The translations under genes and the position numbers were made by a program. Shown here in pieces: positions 37,749 through 46,950 of a DNA stretch of 64,000 nucleotides. Position 1 is the stretch's first letter, and every line of letters begins with the position of its first letter. This DNA comes from Sphingobacterium oryzagri (lineage in GTDB: Bacteria > Bacteroidota > Bacteroidia > Sphingobacteriales > Sphingobacteriaceae): assembly GCF_028736175.1 (NCBI RefSeq), contig NZ_CP117880.1, positions 3,038,001 through 3,102,000 of the forward strand, in the 5' to 3' direction. The notes beneath the pieces are model-generated. The model saw only the letters and a list, made by a program, of their open reading frames with translations, did not search any database and was not told the DNA's origin.

Positions 37749-38213
37749 TTATTTAAATGAAATTAACACCTTTGTTTCTTTTATTTGCTCTACGGGGATC
37801 TCCGCTTGTTGTACTACGGCTTTCTTCCCTTTTTCTTTTACCTTTTCTTCAATAGTGATTACAGTATCGGTCGCTGCGATAAGCTTGCCTTCGCGCTTGC
37901 TACCATCTTCTGCTTTTATACGTACTTCACGATTGATATTTTTCACATACTGTCTTGTCAATAGCAAGGGGGTATCGATACCTGGCGAAGAGACCTCTAA
38001 ACGATAAGCCTTATCGATCACATTTTCTTCTTCCAAATGAAAACCGACGTGGCGACTCACCTTGGCACAATCTTCAATAGCGATGCCTTCGTCTCCGTCT
38101 AACAAGATTTCTAACACGCCATTAGTCTGCATTTTTATGCGAACAATAAAAAGATCACTTCGATCTGCAATCTTTTCTTCCACCAATTCGCGAACCCTAT
38201 CTTCTACCTGCAT
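37749..38213 (-). CDS. rimP: Ribosome maturation factor RimP
   Basis: The 154-residue product shows the RimP pattern: DEGIAIEDCAKVSRHVG, LEVSSPGIDTPLLLTRQY and a C-terminal SH3-like domain. It assists 30S maturation. It is the first gene of the rimP-nusA-infB operon. The promoter must lie between it and the hairpin at 38241. Confidence 0.95.
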   Translation of the reverse strand: MQVEDRVRELVEEKIADRSDLFIVRIKMQTNGVLEILLDGDEGIAIEDCAKVSRHVGFHLEEENVIDKAYRLEVSSPGIDTPLLLTRQYVKNINREVRIKAEDGSKREGKLIAATDTVITIEEKVKEKGKKAVVQQAEIPVEQIKETKVLISFK

Positions 38214-38237
38214 ATTTTTTTTGTAAGTGAATTAAAA

Positions 38238-38260
38238 AAAGGGGGCATACCATGCCCCCT
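38238..38260 (-). terminator. Terminator after S24-type regulator gene
   Basis: GGGGGCAT and ATGCCCCC form an 8-bp stem with loop ACC; on the minus strand it is followed by seven T bases. It separates the regulator from the rimP operon. Confidence 0.85.
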
Positions 38261-38313
38261 CTTTTCAGATGTTACAAAGGTAACAATATTCTTCGAAACA
38301 AACAAATATGCAT

Positions 38314-39087
38314 TTATTTATTATCTACGACGGCATTTATCGTTTTTTGCATCTGCGACATCATGGCGGTTAGCGTCTCCATCGTCGGCTCCGGATTAGG
38401 CTCCGGCAAATCGGTACTAATAAATCCTTTAGCGCGCCATATTTCGATCACATCCGCTGTTTGTACCCAATATGGTTCGTAACTTTTATTATCCGATACC
38501 AGCTTCAACCCCTTATCTTCCTTAAACTTTGCACCAATACGTTTATAAACCACACCATCCTCTTTGGAAACAACCACATAGGTTTGTCCAGGTTTAATGT
38601 CGTGCCAATTCTCCACATATTCTGCTATAATAATACTTCCGGATGAAAGCGGCAACATCGAGTCTCCTTTGATCTCGAAAGCCCGATAACTCCCCTGATT
38701 AAACATCGGCAAAGAAAACTTAGGAAGCTCGGCCATATATTCCGGGTCGCCGTAACCATTCAGATAACCCGCACTCGCCTTTACCGGCACCAACTCAATA
38801 TTCTCGCGATCGTCACTATCCACCGTGACACTCAATATCCGAAGATTAGATGCATTGCTCCGCGGCGTCGGTTTCCACTTTTCGTCAATAACATCGTTCG
38901 CCAGTTCATCCATCGTCAAATCGTAAAATTCAGCTATTTTTTTTAGCAACTCATACTTAGGCTCTGCCCGATCTTCCTCGTAAGCCCCTACAGAAGCCCG
39001 TTTTATTGCCATAGCATCAGCAAATTGCTGCTGTGTAAACCCTTTTTTCTTTCTCAAAAATTTGAGATTCGACGCAATATTCGACAT
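38314..39087 (-). CDS. XRE-S24 (LexA/CI-like) transcriptional regulator
   Basis: From ATG 39087 the product has 257 residues; the open frame continues upstream to 39213 but those 42 residues are hydrophobic and not family-like. It has a Cro/C1 helix-turn-helix (LRKKKGFTQQQFADAMAIKRASVGAYEEDRAEP) and a C-terminal S24 peptidase-like domain (IKGDSMLPLSSGSIIIAEY, VYKRIGAKF), with the Ser of GDSM as nucleophile of self-cleavage. It may act as a stress repressor. A dyad (39135-39164) in the divergent promoter is a candidate operator. Confidence 0.87.
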   Translation of the reverse strand: MSNIASNLKFLRKKKGFTQQQFADAMAIKRASVGAYEEDRAEPKYELLKKIAEFYDLTMDELANDVIDEKWKPTPRSNASNLRILSVTVDSDDRENIELVPVKASAGYLNGYGDPEYMAELPKFSLPMFNQGSYRAFEIKGDSMLPLSSGSIIIAEYVENWHDIKPGQTYVVVSKEDGVVYKRIGAKFKEDKGLKLVSDNKSYEPYWVQTADVIEIWRAKGFISTDLPEPNPEPTMETLTAMMSQMQKTINAVVDNK

Positions 39088-39134
39088 ATTTTTTATGAAA
39101 AAATTTTTAAAAACTAAATTTATTAGTATTATTG

Positions 39135-39164
39135 TGCCAATAAAATTAGTAATTAAGATTGGCA
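39135..39164. promoter_or_regulatory. Dyad in the S24-regulator/GIY-YIG divergent promoter
   Basis: TGCCAAT (39135-39141) and ATTGGCA (39158-39164) form a perfect 7-bp inverted repeat with 16 bases between. It lies between two divergent genes and could bind the adjacent XRE-S24 repressor. Confidence 0.5.
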
Positions 39165-39201
39165 TCACCAAATATATTAGTATAAACACGACGTAAAACA
39201 C

Positions 39202-39522
39202 ATGGAAAAGCACCTGATCTACATCATTACCGATAGCAACAGAGCCTATTTAGAAGTGGGGTATTGCACAGATATGAACTTACGACTGTCCGAGATTACG
39301 ACAGCATCCTCTGCATTCTTTGGTCGTAGCCCCAAGCTAAGCAACGTAGTCTACCTGGAGGAATTTTCCAGTAAAGAGCATGCAGCAGCACGCCAGCAGC
39401 AGCTTCAATGTTTTACACGCATGCAGCGGGAGAAACTGATCCGCTTGAAAAACCCGAATTGGCTCAACTTGCACAGCATGTCCAATAATATAACAAACAA
39501 AAAAGTCGTTGTTTACGCTTAA
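39202..39522 (+). CDS. GIY-YIG-like nuclease-domain protein
   Basis: The 106-residue product begins LIYIITDSNRAYLEVGYCTDMNLRL, a variant GIY-YIG signature, followed by the Lys/Glu-rich region EEFSSKEHAAARQQQLQCFTRMQREKLIRLKNPNW. Proteins of this kind are small single-domain nuclease homologues with unclear roles. The gene is divergent from the XRE-S24 regulator, and a dyad lies between them. It ends in a hairpin. Confidence 0.75.
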   Translation: MEKHLIYIITDSNRAYLEVGYCTDMNLRLSEITTASSAFFGRSPKLSNVVYLEEFSSKEHAAARQQQLQCFTRMQREKLIRLKNPNWLNLHSMSNNITNKKVVVYA

Positions 39523-39540
39523 AATAAGCTAAACAACGAC
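39505..39540. terminator. Hairpin at end of GIY-YIG-like gene
   Basis: GTCGTTGTTTA pairs with TAAACAACGAC, and GCTTA with TAAGC inside, with one bulged base. It overlaps the stop codon and could act in both directions. Confidence 0.65.
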
Positions 39541-39590
39541 CTTAACAACCTTATCCTAACACTAATCTCTCACACTGTCCATTAGTAAGA

Positions 39591-42500
39591 CTACCATCCC
39601 GGCGTAAAGTTTAATCCGAACGTACCAAATTTTGATCGATCTTTTACTATAGGAATTGCATAGTATGGCTCTAATATCATGGCGCCAAATAAATTAACGC
39701 GCAACGAAACCCCGACGCTCATGAGCGGTGTGCGGATCCGGTCGTTATATACCCCTACATAATACGTATTGACAACTTCACCAGCATTATTACGCTGATC
39801 GATGCGCTCACGTGTCAAAATATCGTTGATGGTCCGCGAACCCTGAATCTGCGAATCAGAACGCCACGCCAAACCAAAATCAAAAAACAAGTTTAGATCG
39901 GTCAACAAAAAGCTGGACTCAATAGCGGCTAACTTTTCAGGCCCCGTAAATGGTAAACGCAATTCTACGTTGCCCACAACTGTTTTCGTACCCGATGCAT
40001 TGTTAAAATCTGCAATCGTAGTCGAACCAACCGGCGTTGCCGACGTTTCGGAATCAAAAATATACTGCCGTACATCTAAGCCGTTTTCAAATCCGCGCAC
40101 CAAATACGGATAGGCAACATACAATTGATACAGGCTATTTTGATCTCTCCCGCCCCGAATATAAGAATAAGCACGAAAGGCCAATGTAACCGGCTTCAAT
40201 CGAAAATACCGACGTAAATCCAGGTTATAAGCCGTCAGACTGAAATCACCGAAAAACTGCTCCGCTCCCAAACGATAGCGAAAACCTTCCAGCGGCGCTG
40301 TCAATCCAAAAACAGATTTATCACCGACCAAACTAGCGTTTAACTGCTGCAAAACAAAAGAATTGAAATTTGCACCAAACAACTGTGCAGCTTCCGCATT
40401 AGGCACCCGATCACGACGGGTAAAAAGGCCGAAGTAATTTTGGCTACTGCGATCAATACGGTAACTGTAGCGTGCCAATGCAGCGCCCATTTCTACCCGA
40501 TGATGCCGATTAAACGGATAAGCAACAAACGCTTCTGCTTGCTGTTGAAAGGTTCGGATAAAATAGGTATCCAGCACACGTTGCTCTACGCCAGAATTAT
40601 CAATATCGCGCATGGAATACATATTAAAACCCGACATGTAAGGAATATGCGATATCGCGCCCCCCCAATTCCAGCGACTACGCTGATTGATGTAAGCGAT
40701 CTGTCCACCAAAATCGTAGATATCACCATTGACATTCAACGTAGAATAAATTTGGTTGTATCCTAAGATATCGGAGAAAATACCGAAAAGTCCACCAGCC
40801 ATACCCGCACCATAACGCGAACCCACCGTCATCCCGACACCCGAATTTGCCAAATAATCCAGTTTAAATTTCGAGCGATATGGCACCTGCTGAATTTGAG
40901 AGGTATCGATCCGCGCGTACAAATTAAAATTTTGCAAGTTGGTGTTTACGATATTCACGCCCCGGTTAACGTGCGGCGGCAACATCGCCGCATCAAAATT
41001 AACTTCCTGCGCATGAACAGCCTGTGGGCTAAACTCCGACACATTGGCCTTGTAAATATTATATTGATTGCCTTTAAAATACGAATACACCACATCGTCA
41101 TCCGATGAGATGCTAATCGCCGGCGAGTATTCGGTAATACCACTAATACCCGTAAAATAATCAGTCATTTGCTCCACAACCTGTGTCTGCAACCTATATC
41201 GAAACATATTGCGATAACCATCTGCATTCGACAGAAAGTAAATCTGCTCACCATCGTTAGAAAAATTGGGGTTGAGGTTGTTTGCTCCTGCAAACACAGG
41301 AATATTTTGAACTTCACACGTTGCCACATCCAGTAAAGCCAAATTCATCGGAATATCGACTGCCCGGGCATCGGCCTCGTAGGCTACACGATCGGTACTA
41401 AATACAATAGAGCGGCCATCTGGCGAGAAGTTAGGCTGGAAATCAGAATATTTATCGTTGGTTAACTGTTTCAGCTCCTTAGTTTTCAAATTGTAGGTAT
41501 AAATATCGCTCTGCCCTTCCTTTAACCCTGAAAAGGCCACACGCTCGCCGTCCGGCGAAAAACTAATATTTGTAAACTCCACAATATCTCCCATCGCCTC
41601 CAAAGCCAGTGTTTTGCCAGTCTGCACATCCACCACCATCAGTTTATTTTTACCCGCACTGAACACGCTAAAGGCAAATTGTTTGCTATCCGCAGAAAAG
41701 TCGCCGGCAGACTCTAAATAACTAAACTCATCAATATCTTTACTGGTCATACGGCTGCCAAGCTTCCGAAGTATGGCGCCGGTTTTCGCATCAGCGAGAA
41801 ACAGATCAATACCAAATAAATCTTTTTCAGACATGAAAGCCAAAAAGCGACCATCCGGCGAGATCGCTGGCGCTACGTTCATCCGACCACCGTTAAACGC
41901 GGTAACCAACGGCTGTCCTACCGGACGCGAAATGGTATCTTTCGCTAAACTTTTAAATGAATTTTCCATCGCGCTACGCCAACGCGTAGACATCGTTTGC
42001 GCATCGTAACCAAAAACGCGCTTCATGGCTATCTCATAGCCATATTTGGCTGTTTCCAAAAACATAGGCATAATAACCGTATCACCATAGGTGGCGCCAA
42101 TGTAAGCCAAAAATGCCTGTCCGTATCGATATGGAAAATATTGATGAGATTGCTCGGTCAGCTGCTTTAACGAGGGAATATCGTTTCGGGCATAAGCATC
42201 ACGCATCCACATCGCTGTAAAGGCATCTTTTTTTCCAATCGAAAAATATTCAGCCATCCCTTCTACCATCCAGAGCGGGATATTGGCTACACTTTCCAGC
42301 CGCGTGCTGTCGCGCCCCTCCATCAATACCCGATATTGAAACGCGTGTACCATCTCGTGTCCTAACACATGTCGTGTTTGTTGGTTAATTTGCATGAGCG
42401 GCATCACGACCCGCTGCTTGAACGCTTCCGTCACACCGCCGGTTCCTACAGATATTTCGCCCGATATCGCGGTGGTTTGCTGAAATTCCGGGTGGTTGTT

Positions 42501-42794
42501 ATAGATAATGATCGGGTTTTTCCGCAAAAAAGTATCTTGAAATACTTGCTGATGCATACCATACCAAACTTCGGCTTCTTTGGCCAGCCAGGTATTGACA
42601 CTATCATTTTTCAGGTAACTGTATAGCTCAAAATGCGGTGTTTCTTTCACCTCAAACTTAAGTTTCTTGTACCGCATTTTATTTTGCCCGAAATATTGTG
42701 CTTGCGAGCACACAGGCAGTAACATAGCGAGTAAGAGCAGACCGAAAAAGGGGCGTATGCGCTTAGCTAAACAGCGCGCGAACCTGATATTCAT
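39591..42794 (-). CDS. Peptidase-MA/TolB-propeller/beta-barrel surface protein
   Basis: The 1067-residue product has a signal peptide (cleavage near SQAQ). A gluzincin-like domain holds VLGHEMVHAFQYR (about residues 145-155) and WMVEGMAEYF, so the zinc ligands His, His and Glu are visible. A PD40/TolB-type beta-propeller (about 300-640) has repeats such as AISPDGRFLAFMSEKD, SFSPDGERVAFSG and NFSPDGRSIVFSTD. The C-terminal part (about 660-1067) looks like an outer-membrane barrel ending in GTFGLNFTPGW. It likely sits in the outer membrane. The substrate is unknown. Confidence 0.85.
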   Translation of the reverse strand: MNIRFARCLAKRIRPFFGLLLLAMLLPVCSQAQYFGQNKMRYKKLKFEVKETPHFELYSYLKNDSVNTWLAKEAEVWYGMHQQVFQDTFLRKNPIIIYNNHPEFQQTTAISGEISVGTGGVTEAFKQRVVMPLMQINQQTRHVLGHEMVHAFQYRVLMEGRDSTRLESVANIPLWMVEGMAEYFSIGKKDAFTAMWMRDAYARNDIPSLKQLTEQSHQYFPYRYGQAFLAYIGATYGDTVIMPMFLETAKYGYEIAMKRVFGYDAQTMSTRWRSAMENSFKSLAKDTISRPVGQPLVTAFNGGRMNVAPAISPDGRFLAFMSEKDLFGIDLFLADAKTGAILRKLGSRMTSKDIDEFSYLESAGDFSADSKQFAFSVFSAGKNKLMVVDVQTGKTLALEAMGDIVEFTNISFSPDGERVAFSGLKEGQSDIYTYNLKTKELKQLTNDKYSDFQPNFSPDGRSIVFSTDRVAYEADARAVDIPMNLALLDVATCEVQNIPVFAGANNLNPNFSNDGEQIYFLSNADGYRNMFRYRLQTQVVEQMTDYFTGISGITEYSPAISISSDDDVVYSYFKGNQYNIYKANVSEFSPQAVHAQEVNFDAAMLPPHVNRGVNIVNTNLQNFNLYARIDTSQIQQVPYRSKFKLDYLANSGVGMTVGSRYGAGMAGGLFGIFSDILGYNQIYSTLNVNGDIYDFGGQIAYINQRSRWNWGGAISHIPYMSGFNMYSMRDIDNSGVEQRVLDTYFIRTFQQQAEAFVAYPFNRHHRVEMGAALARYSYRIDRSSQNYFGLFTRRDRVPNAEAAQLFGANFNSFVLQQLNASLVGDKSVFGLTAPLEGFRYRLGAEQFFGDFSLTAYNLDLRRYFRLKPVTLAFRAYSYIRGGRDQNSLYQLYVAYPYLVRGFENGLDVRQYIFDSETSATPVGSTTIADFNNASGTKTVVGNVELRLPFTGPEKLAAIESSFLLTDLNLFFDFGLAWRSDSQIQGSRTINDILTRERIDQRNNAGEVVNTYYVGVYNDRIRTPLMSVGVSLRVNLFGAMILEPYYAIPIVKDRSKFGTFGLNFTPGW

Positions 42795-42833
42795 AAATAA
42801 ATGTTAATAATTAACAACAGCATGAAAATTACA

Positions 42834-45155
42834 CTACGATTCGTTTTCATTTAGTCCGGGCAACTCGGTCACTTCGCCTTCTGTCAACGGCTCCAGTTCC
42901 AACCCTTCATCAAAGACTGCTGTGCTATCCACCGGTGCCGGTATAACGATGCGCGGACTTGGGCAATTGTACTTTTTAGTAATCTCCACCTTCGCTTTTG
43001 GATATTCACCAAACGTAACGCCCAGTTCCGGATGTTTATATAATTCTTCCATAAAACGAGCGTAAATCGGTAACGCTGTTTTAGATCCCTCACCCGTTTG
43101 CGAATTTTTAAAATGCACGCTTTGCTCATCACAACCAACCCATACACCGGCAACTAAATCTTTGGTTAATCCCATATACCAGCCGTCTACGTAATCTGAT
43201 GAAGTACCCGTCTTTCCACCGATTTGATTATTTTGCTGAAACAAATCCCATTCCCATAACGCTTGCGAGGTGCCTCCTGGTTCTTCGATCGTACCGCGCA
43301 ACATATAAGTCATCAACCAGGCGTCTTGCGGATCAACAACCTGCTTTTGCTGCGTCTCGAAAGAAGCAAGCAACTTGCCATCACTATTGTATATCTTAGA
43401 AACCAACACCGGCGTAAGTCGCTTACCTTCGTTCATAAACGTTGCATAAGCATTGACCATTTCAAACACCGATACGTCATTAGAACCTAAGCCTACAGAA
43501 GGCACAGACTCCAAATGACTATTGATGCCACAGCGGTGAGCCGTTTCGACAATTTTATCCCAACCTACATCCCGCGTTATCTGCGCGGTAATGGTGTTTA
43601 GCGAACGCGCCATTGCCCAACGAAGTGACATGTTGCGATGCGAAAAACTCCAATCGGCATTTTTAGGCTCCCAAACTTCCTTTTCTCCTTTTTTATTTAC
43701 AAAATCCAGCCGCACGGGTTTGTCTTCATACGTATCGCAAGGTGCCATACCACTTTCTAAAGCGGTGAGGTACACAAAAGGCTTGAAAGTAGAACCCGCC
43801 TGCCGTTTTGCTTGATTGACATGATCAAACTTGTAGTATTGGTGATTAATTCCGCCGACCCATACCTTTATTTTACCATCATATGGATCCATCGCCATCA
43901 TTCCCGTGTTTAACATCGTGATATAATGTTTTAACGAATCCATAGTCGACATCTCCACTTCCTCTTCACCATCCCAGGTAAATATTTTCATTTTTTTAGG
44001 CTGGTTCAACAGCTCAAAAACGGTTGTCTCGTTTTTGTATTTTTCCATCAGCGCCGCATAGGCAGGTAGCTTGCGCGCTCTATCTTCTAAGAAATTAGGC
44101 AAAACATTGCCGCTTTTATCGCGCCAAGGCAGTTCGTTGCGCCAGGTATTGTCCAAGCGGCGCTGCAAATCCTTCATTTGATCGGCCACCACCTCTTCCG
44201 CTAGCCGTTGCATACGCGAATCGATGGTCGTGTAAATCTTCAAACCTGCGGTATAAATGTCTACATCTTGCTCTTCGCTCCATTTCTCTAACCATTTCTC
44301 TACAGCAGCACGGAGGTAAGAATCGTTATTGCTGCGCGCCTCTTGGTTATTTAAATTGAGGTTTAGCGGTTGTTTCGAGTAGTTTTCGTATTGACCTTGA
44401 CTAAGATAACCTTCCTTTTGCATCTGGCTTAGCACCACATTACGGCGGGCCAGCGATGTTTTAGGATTACGAATCGGATTGTATAAGGTTGTGCCTTTCA
44501 ACATACCGACGAGCACCGCGGCTTCTGTGGCCGATAAATCCTTCGGGTGTTTATTAAAATAGCGTATCGCAGCCGACTTAATTCCGTAAGCGTTGTTACT
44601 AAACGAAACGGTATTCAAGTACATGGTGACAATCTCGTTTTTCGCATATTTACTTTCCAGCTTATAGGCCGTCATCCACTCTTTAAACTTCGTGACACCT
44701 AGACGAACGACCGGTATTTTACCTAATAAACCTTGCGACTGGTTGTAGCGCGTTCGGTACAGGTTCTTGGCCAATTGCTGGGTAATGGTACTGGCTCCAC
44801 GCCGATCGCCTTTTATGGTAGAAACTGCCGCAGAAAAAAGACCAATATAATCTACACCATGATGCTTGTAAAAACGTACATCCTCGGTGGCAATCAAGGC
44901 CTGTAAAATATTTTTGGAGATACTATCGTAAGCTACTGGATCGCGGTCTTCCTGAAAATATCGACCGATCAATACCGAATCCGCGGTATAAAGTTCTGAA
45001 GAAACATTTAATGTGGGCATAAAAATATCCCGCTTTGTGGGCGAGTAACCGAAGAGCCACAGGAAGTTAAGTTGAATCGCGCAAACAAGCATAATAAAGC
45101 TATATACGGCAATTAAAAAAAAGCGCAGAAATTTGTTTTTAACCCTTCTAAACAT
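42834..45155 (-). CDS. Penicillin-binding protein 1A-type bifunctional enzyme
   Basis: The 773-residue product has a signal anchor (LRFFLIAVYSFIMLVCAIQL), a GT51 transglycosylase domain (ATEDVRFYKHHGVDYIGL, GASTITQQLAKNLY) and a transpeptidase domain with GSTFKPF (SxxK), SLNT (SxN) and GGKTGTSSDYVDGW (KTGT). It makes and cross-links glycan strands. It starts a unit that also includes the 39591-42794 gene (39 bases apart). Confidence 0.94.
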   Translation of the reverse strand: MFRRVKNKFLRFFLIAVYSFIMLVCAIQLNFLWLFGYSPTKRDIFMPTLNVSSELYTADSVLIGRYFQEDRDPVAYDSISKNILQALIATEDVRFYKHHGVDYIGLFSAAVSTIKGDRRGASTITQQLAKNLYRTRYNQSQGLLGKIPVVRLGVTKFKEWMTAYKLESKYAKNEIVTMYLNTVSFSNNAYGIKSAAIRYFNKHPKDLSATEAAVLVGMLKGTTLYNPIRNPKTSLARRNVVLSQMQKEGYLSQGQYENYSKQPLNLNLNNQEARSNNDSYLRAAVEKWLEKWSEEQDVDIYTAGLKIYTTIDSRMQRLAEEVVADQMKDLQRRLDNTWRNELPWRDKSGNVLPNFLEDRARKLPAYAALMEKYKNETTVFELLNQPKKMKIFTWDGEEEVEMSTMDSLKHYITMLNTGMMAMDPYDGKIKVWVGGINHQYYKFDHVNQAKRQAGSTFKPFVYLTALESGMAPCDTYEDKPVRLDFVNKKGEKEVWEPKNADWSFSHRNMSLRWAMARSLNTITAQITRDVGWDKIVETAHRCGINSHLESVPSVGLGSNDVSVFEMVNAYATFMNEGKRLTPVLVSKIYNSDGKLLASFETQQKQVVDPQDAWLMTYMLRGTIEEPGGTSQALWEWDLFQQNNQIGGKTGTSSDYVDGWYMGLTKDLVAGVWVGCDEQSVHFKNSQTGEGSKTALPIYARFMEELYKHPELGVTFGEYPKAKVEITKKYNCPSPRIVIPAPVDSTAVFDEGLELEPLTEGEVTELPGLNENES

Positions 45156-45321
45156 ACGGTAAAGATGAAAATTGTTTTTCGAAAAAAAGGTATACGGAGC
45201 AAAAAATCAGAAAGGCTATTCTGAAATTAACGAATTTTAACATTTAATGGCATGATGCTTAAATAGGATAGCGTACACATTCTAACAAAAATTGTACCTA
45301 AACCAACAATAGCACCCATCA

Positions 45322-45356
45322 TTTTGTAATGTTATGAAATATTTACGTATTTTTAC
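45322..45356 (+). promoter_or_regulatory. Putative promoter of rpoN
   Basis: TTTTG at 45322-45326 and TATTTTTA at 45348-45355 fit -33/-7 positions of the Bacteroidota consensus with about 21 bases between, 22 bases before the rpoN ATG. The -7 is one base off consensus. Confidence 0.4.
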
Positions 45357-45377
45357 GTCTGATAAGAAGCAGCACAG

Positions 45378-46841
45378 ATGTTAAAACAAACACTACAGCA
45401 AAAGTTATTACAAAAACTTTCGCCTCAACAAATACAATTCATCAAGTTATTGCAGGTTCCTACCGTTTCTTTAGATGCGCGTATTAAAGAAGAATTGGAA
45501 GAGAATCCAGCTTTAGAAGACGGCAGCTTAACGAATATGACGGATCCTGTGGAGGAATACCCCGATCGGGACCCGGATGAAAGCTATGAAAGTGAGACGT
45601 CTGAATTTGATGAGGAATTTAGTGTAGACGAATATATACAGGAGGATGACTACAATGATTACGGTGGTAGCTACGGCGGCGACGATGATGACGATCGCAA
45701 GGAGATACCCATCGCTATCCAAGATTCCTTTTTTGAAACATTGCAAAACCAACTGGATTTATTAGCCCTGTCTAACCAGGATTATTTAATCGGTCAGCAA
45801 ATCATTGGCAGTTTGGATGATGATGGTTATTTACGCAGACCTACCCTTTCGCTCATTGATGATTTAGCCTTCTCGCAAAATGTGATCGTTAACGAACCTG
45901 AAGTAGAATCGATCTTGCGTATTATCCAGGATTTTGAACCGGCGGGTATCGGTGCGCGCGATTTGCAGGAGTGCTTACTTATACAATTGCGTAAGAAAGA
46001 CAGCAATAATCCTATTGTTTTACAAGCGATTAAAGTAGTCGAAAATTTTCTCGAGGAATTTACGAAAAAGCACTACGACAAAATCGAGAAGCAACTGGGT
46101 GTTAGCTCGGAGGAACTTCGCGATATTATCAACGAAATCTTAAAACTGAATCCTAAACCAGGCGATTCTGGTGCCGCAGCGGGCAAGCAACTGCATATTA
46201 TTCCAGATTTTCACATCAGTAATAACGATGGCACCTTACACCTGACTTTAAACGGTCGAAATGCGCCTGAATTACGGGTTTCGCGCTCTTACCAGGAAAT
46301 GTTTGAGCATTATGAGAAAGCCGAGAAAAACGATAAAAAAATGAAGGAGGCGGTTCAGTTTGTCAAGCAAAAGCTGGATTCTGCAAAATGGTTTATCGAT
46401 GCGATCAAGCAGCGCCAACAAACGCTGTTAAAGACCATGAATGCCATTATGGAGTACCAATACGAGTATTTCCTTACGGGTGATGAACGTTTGCTTAAGC
46501 CGATGATTCTGAAAGATATTGCCGATCGTATTGAAATGGATATTTCAACCGTATCGCGTGTAGCCAACTCCAAATATGTGCAAACAGAATTTGGTACTTT
46601 TTTACTGAAATCATTCTTCTCTGAAGCAATTCAGACAGATTCTGGTGAGGAAGTATCTAATAAAGAGGTCAAGAAAATCCTGGAAGAGTGCATTGCCAAC
46701 GAAGATAAGCGCAAGCCGCTGGCCGACGAAAAATTGACCGAGATACTCAAAGATAAAGGTTATACGATAGCCCGACGAACGGTAGCAAAATACCGCGAGG
46801 CCATGAATATACCGGTCGCACGATTAAGGAAGGAGCTATAA
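45378..46841 (+). CDS. rpoN: RNA polymerase sigma-54 factor
   Basis: The 487-residue product has the Gln/Leu-rich activator-binding region (LKQTLQQKLLQKLSPQQIQFIKLLQ), an acidic linker (about 60-115, DDDDDRKE), a core-binding region and the RpoN box ARRTVAKYREAMNIP near the C-terminus, with an HTH before it (DIADRIEMDISTVSRV). It reads -24/-12 promoters with enhancer-binding activators. None of the latter is in the window. The stop codon lies in its terminator. Confidence 0.95.
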   Translation: MLKQTLQQKLLQKLSPQQIQFIKLLQVPTVSLDARIKEELEENPALEDGSLTNMTDPVEEYPDRDPDESYESETSEFDEEFSVDEYIQEDDYNDYGGSYGGDDDDDRKEIPIAIQDSFFETLQNQLDLLALSNQDYLIGQQIIGSLDDDGYLRRPTLSLIDDLAFSQNVIVNEPEVESILRIIQDFEPAGIGARDLQECLLIQLRKKDSNNPIVLQAIKVVENFLEEFTKKHYDKIEKQLGVSSEELRDIINEILKLNPKPGDSGAAAGKQLHIIPDFHISNNDGTLHLTLNGRNAPELRVSRSYQEMFEHYEKAEKNDKKMKEAVQFVKQKLDSAKWFIDAIKQRQQTLLKTMNAIMEYQYEYFLTGDERLLKPMILKDIADRIEMDISTVSRVANSKYVQTEFGTFLLKSFFSEAIQTDSGEEVSNKEVKKILEECIANEDKRKPLADEKLTEILKDKGYTIARRTVAKYREAMNIPVARLRKEL

Positions 46842-46855
46842 GCTCCTTTTTTTGT
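46830..46855 (+). terminator. Terminator at end of rpoN
   Basis: AAGGAGCT and AGCTCCTT pair with loop ATA, followed by TTTTTTG. The stem overlaps the rpoN stop codon. Confidence 0.85.
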
Positions 46856-46950
46856 TTGGCAGAACGTTTGGAAGGCATGTTTTCATTGCTCTCTTAAAAG
46901 CACGATTTATTTTTGTTATCGCATAAGATGCCGATAAGAAGTTGCGAATA

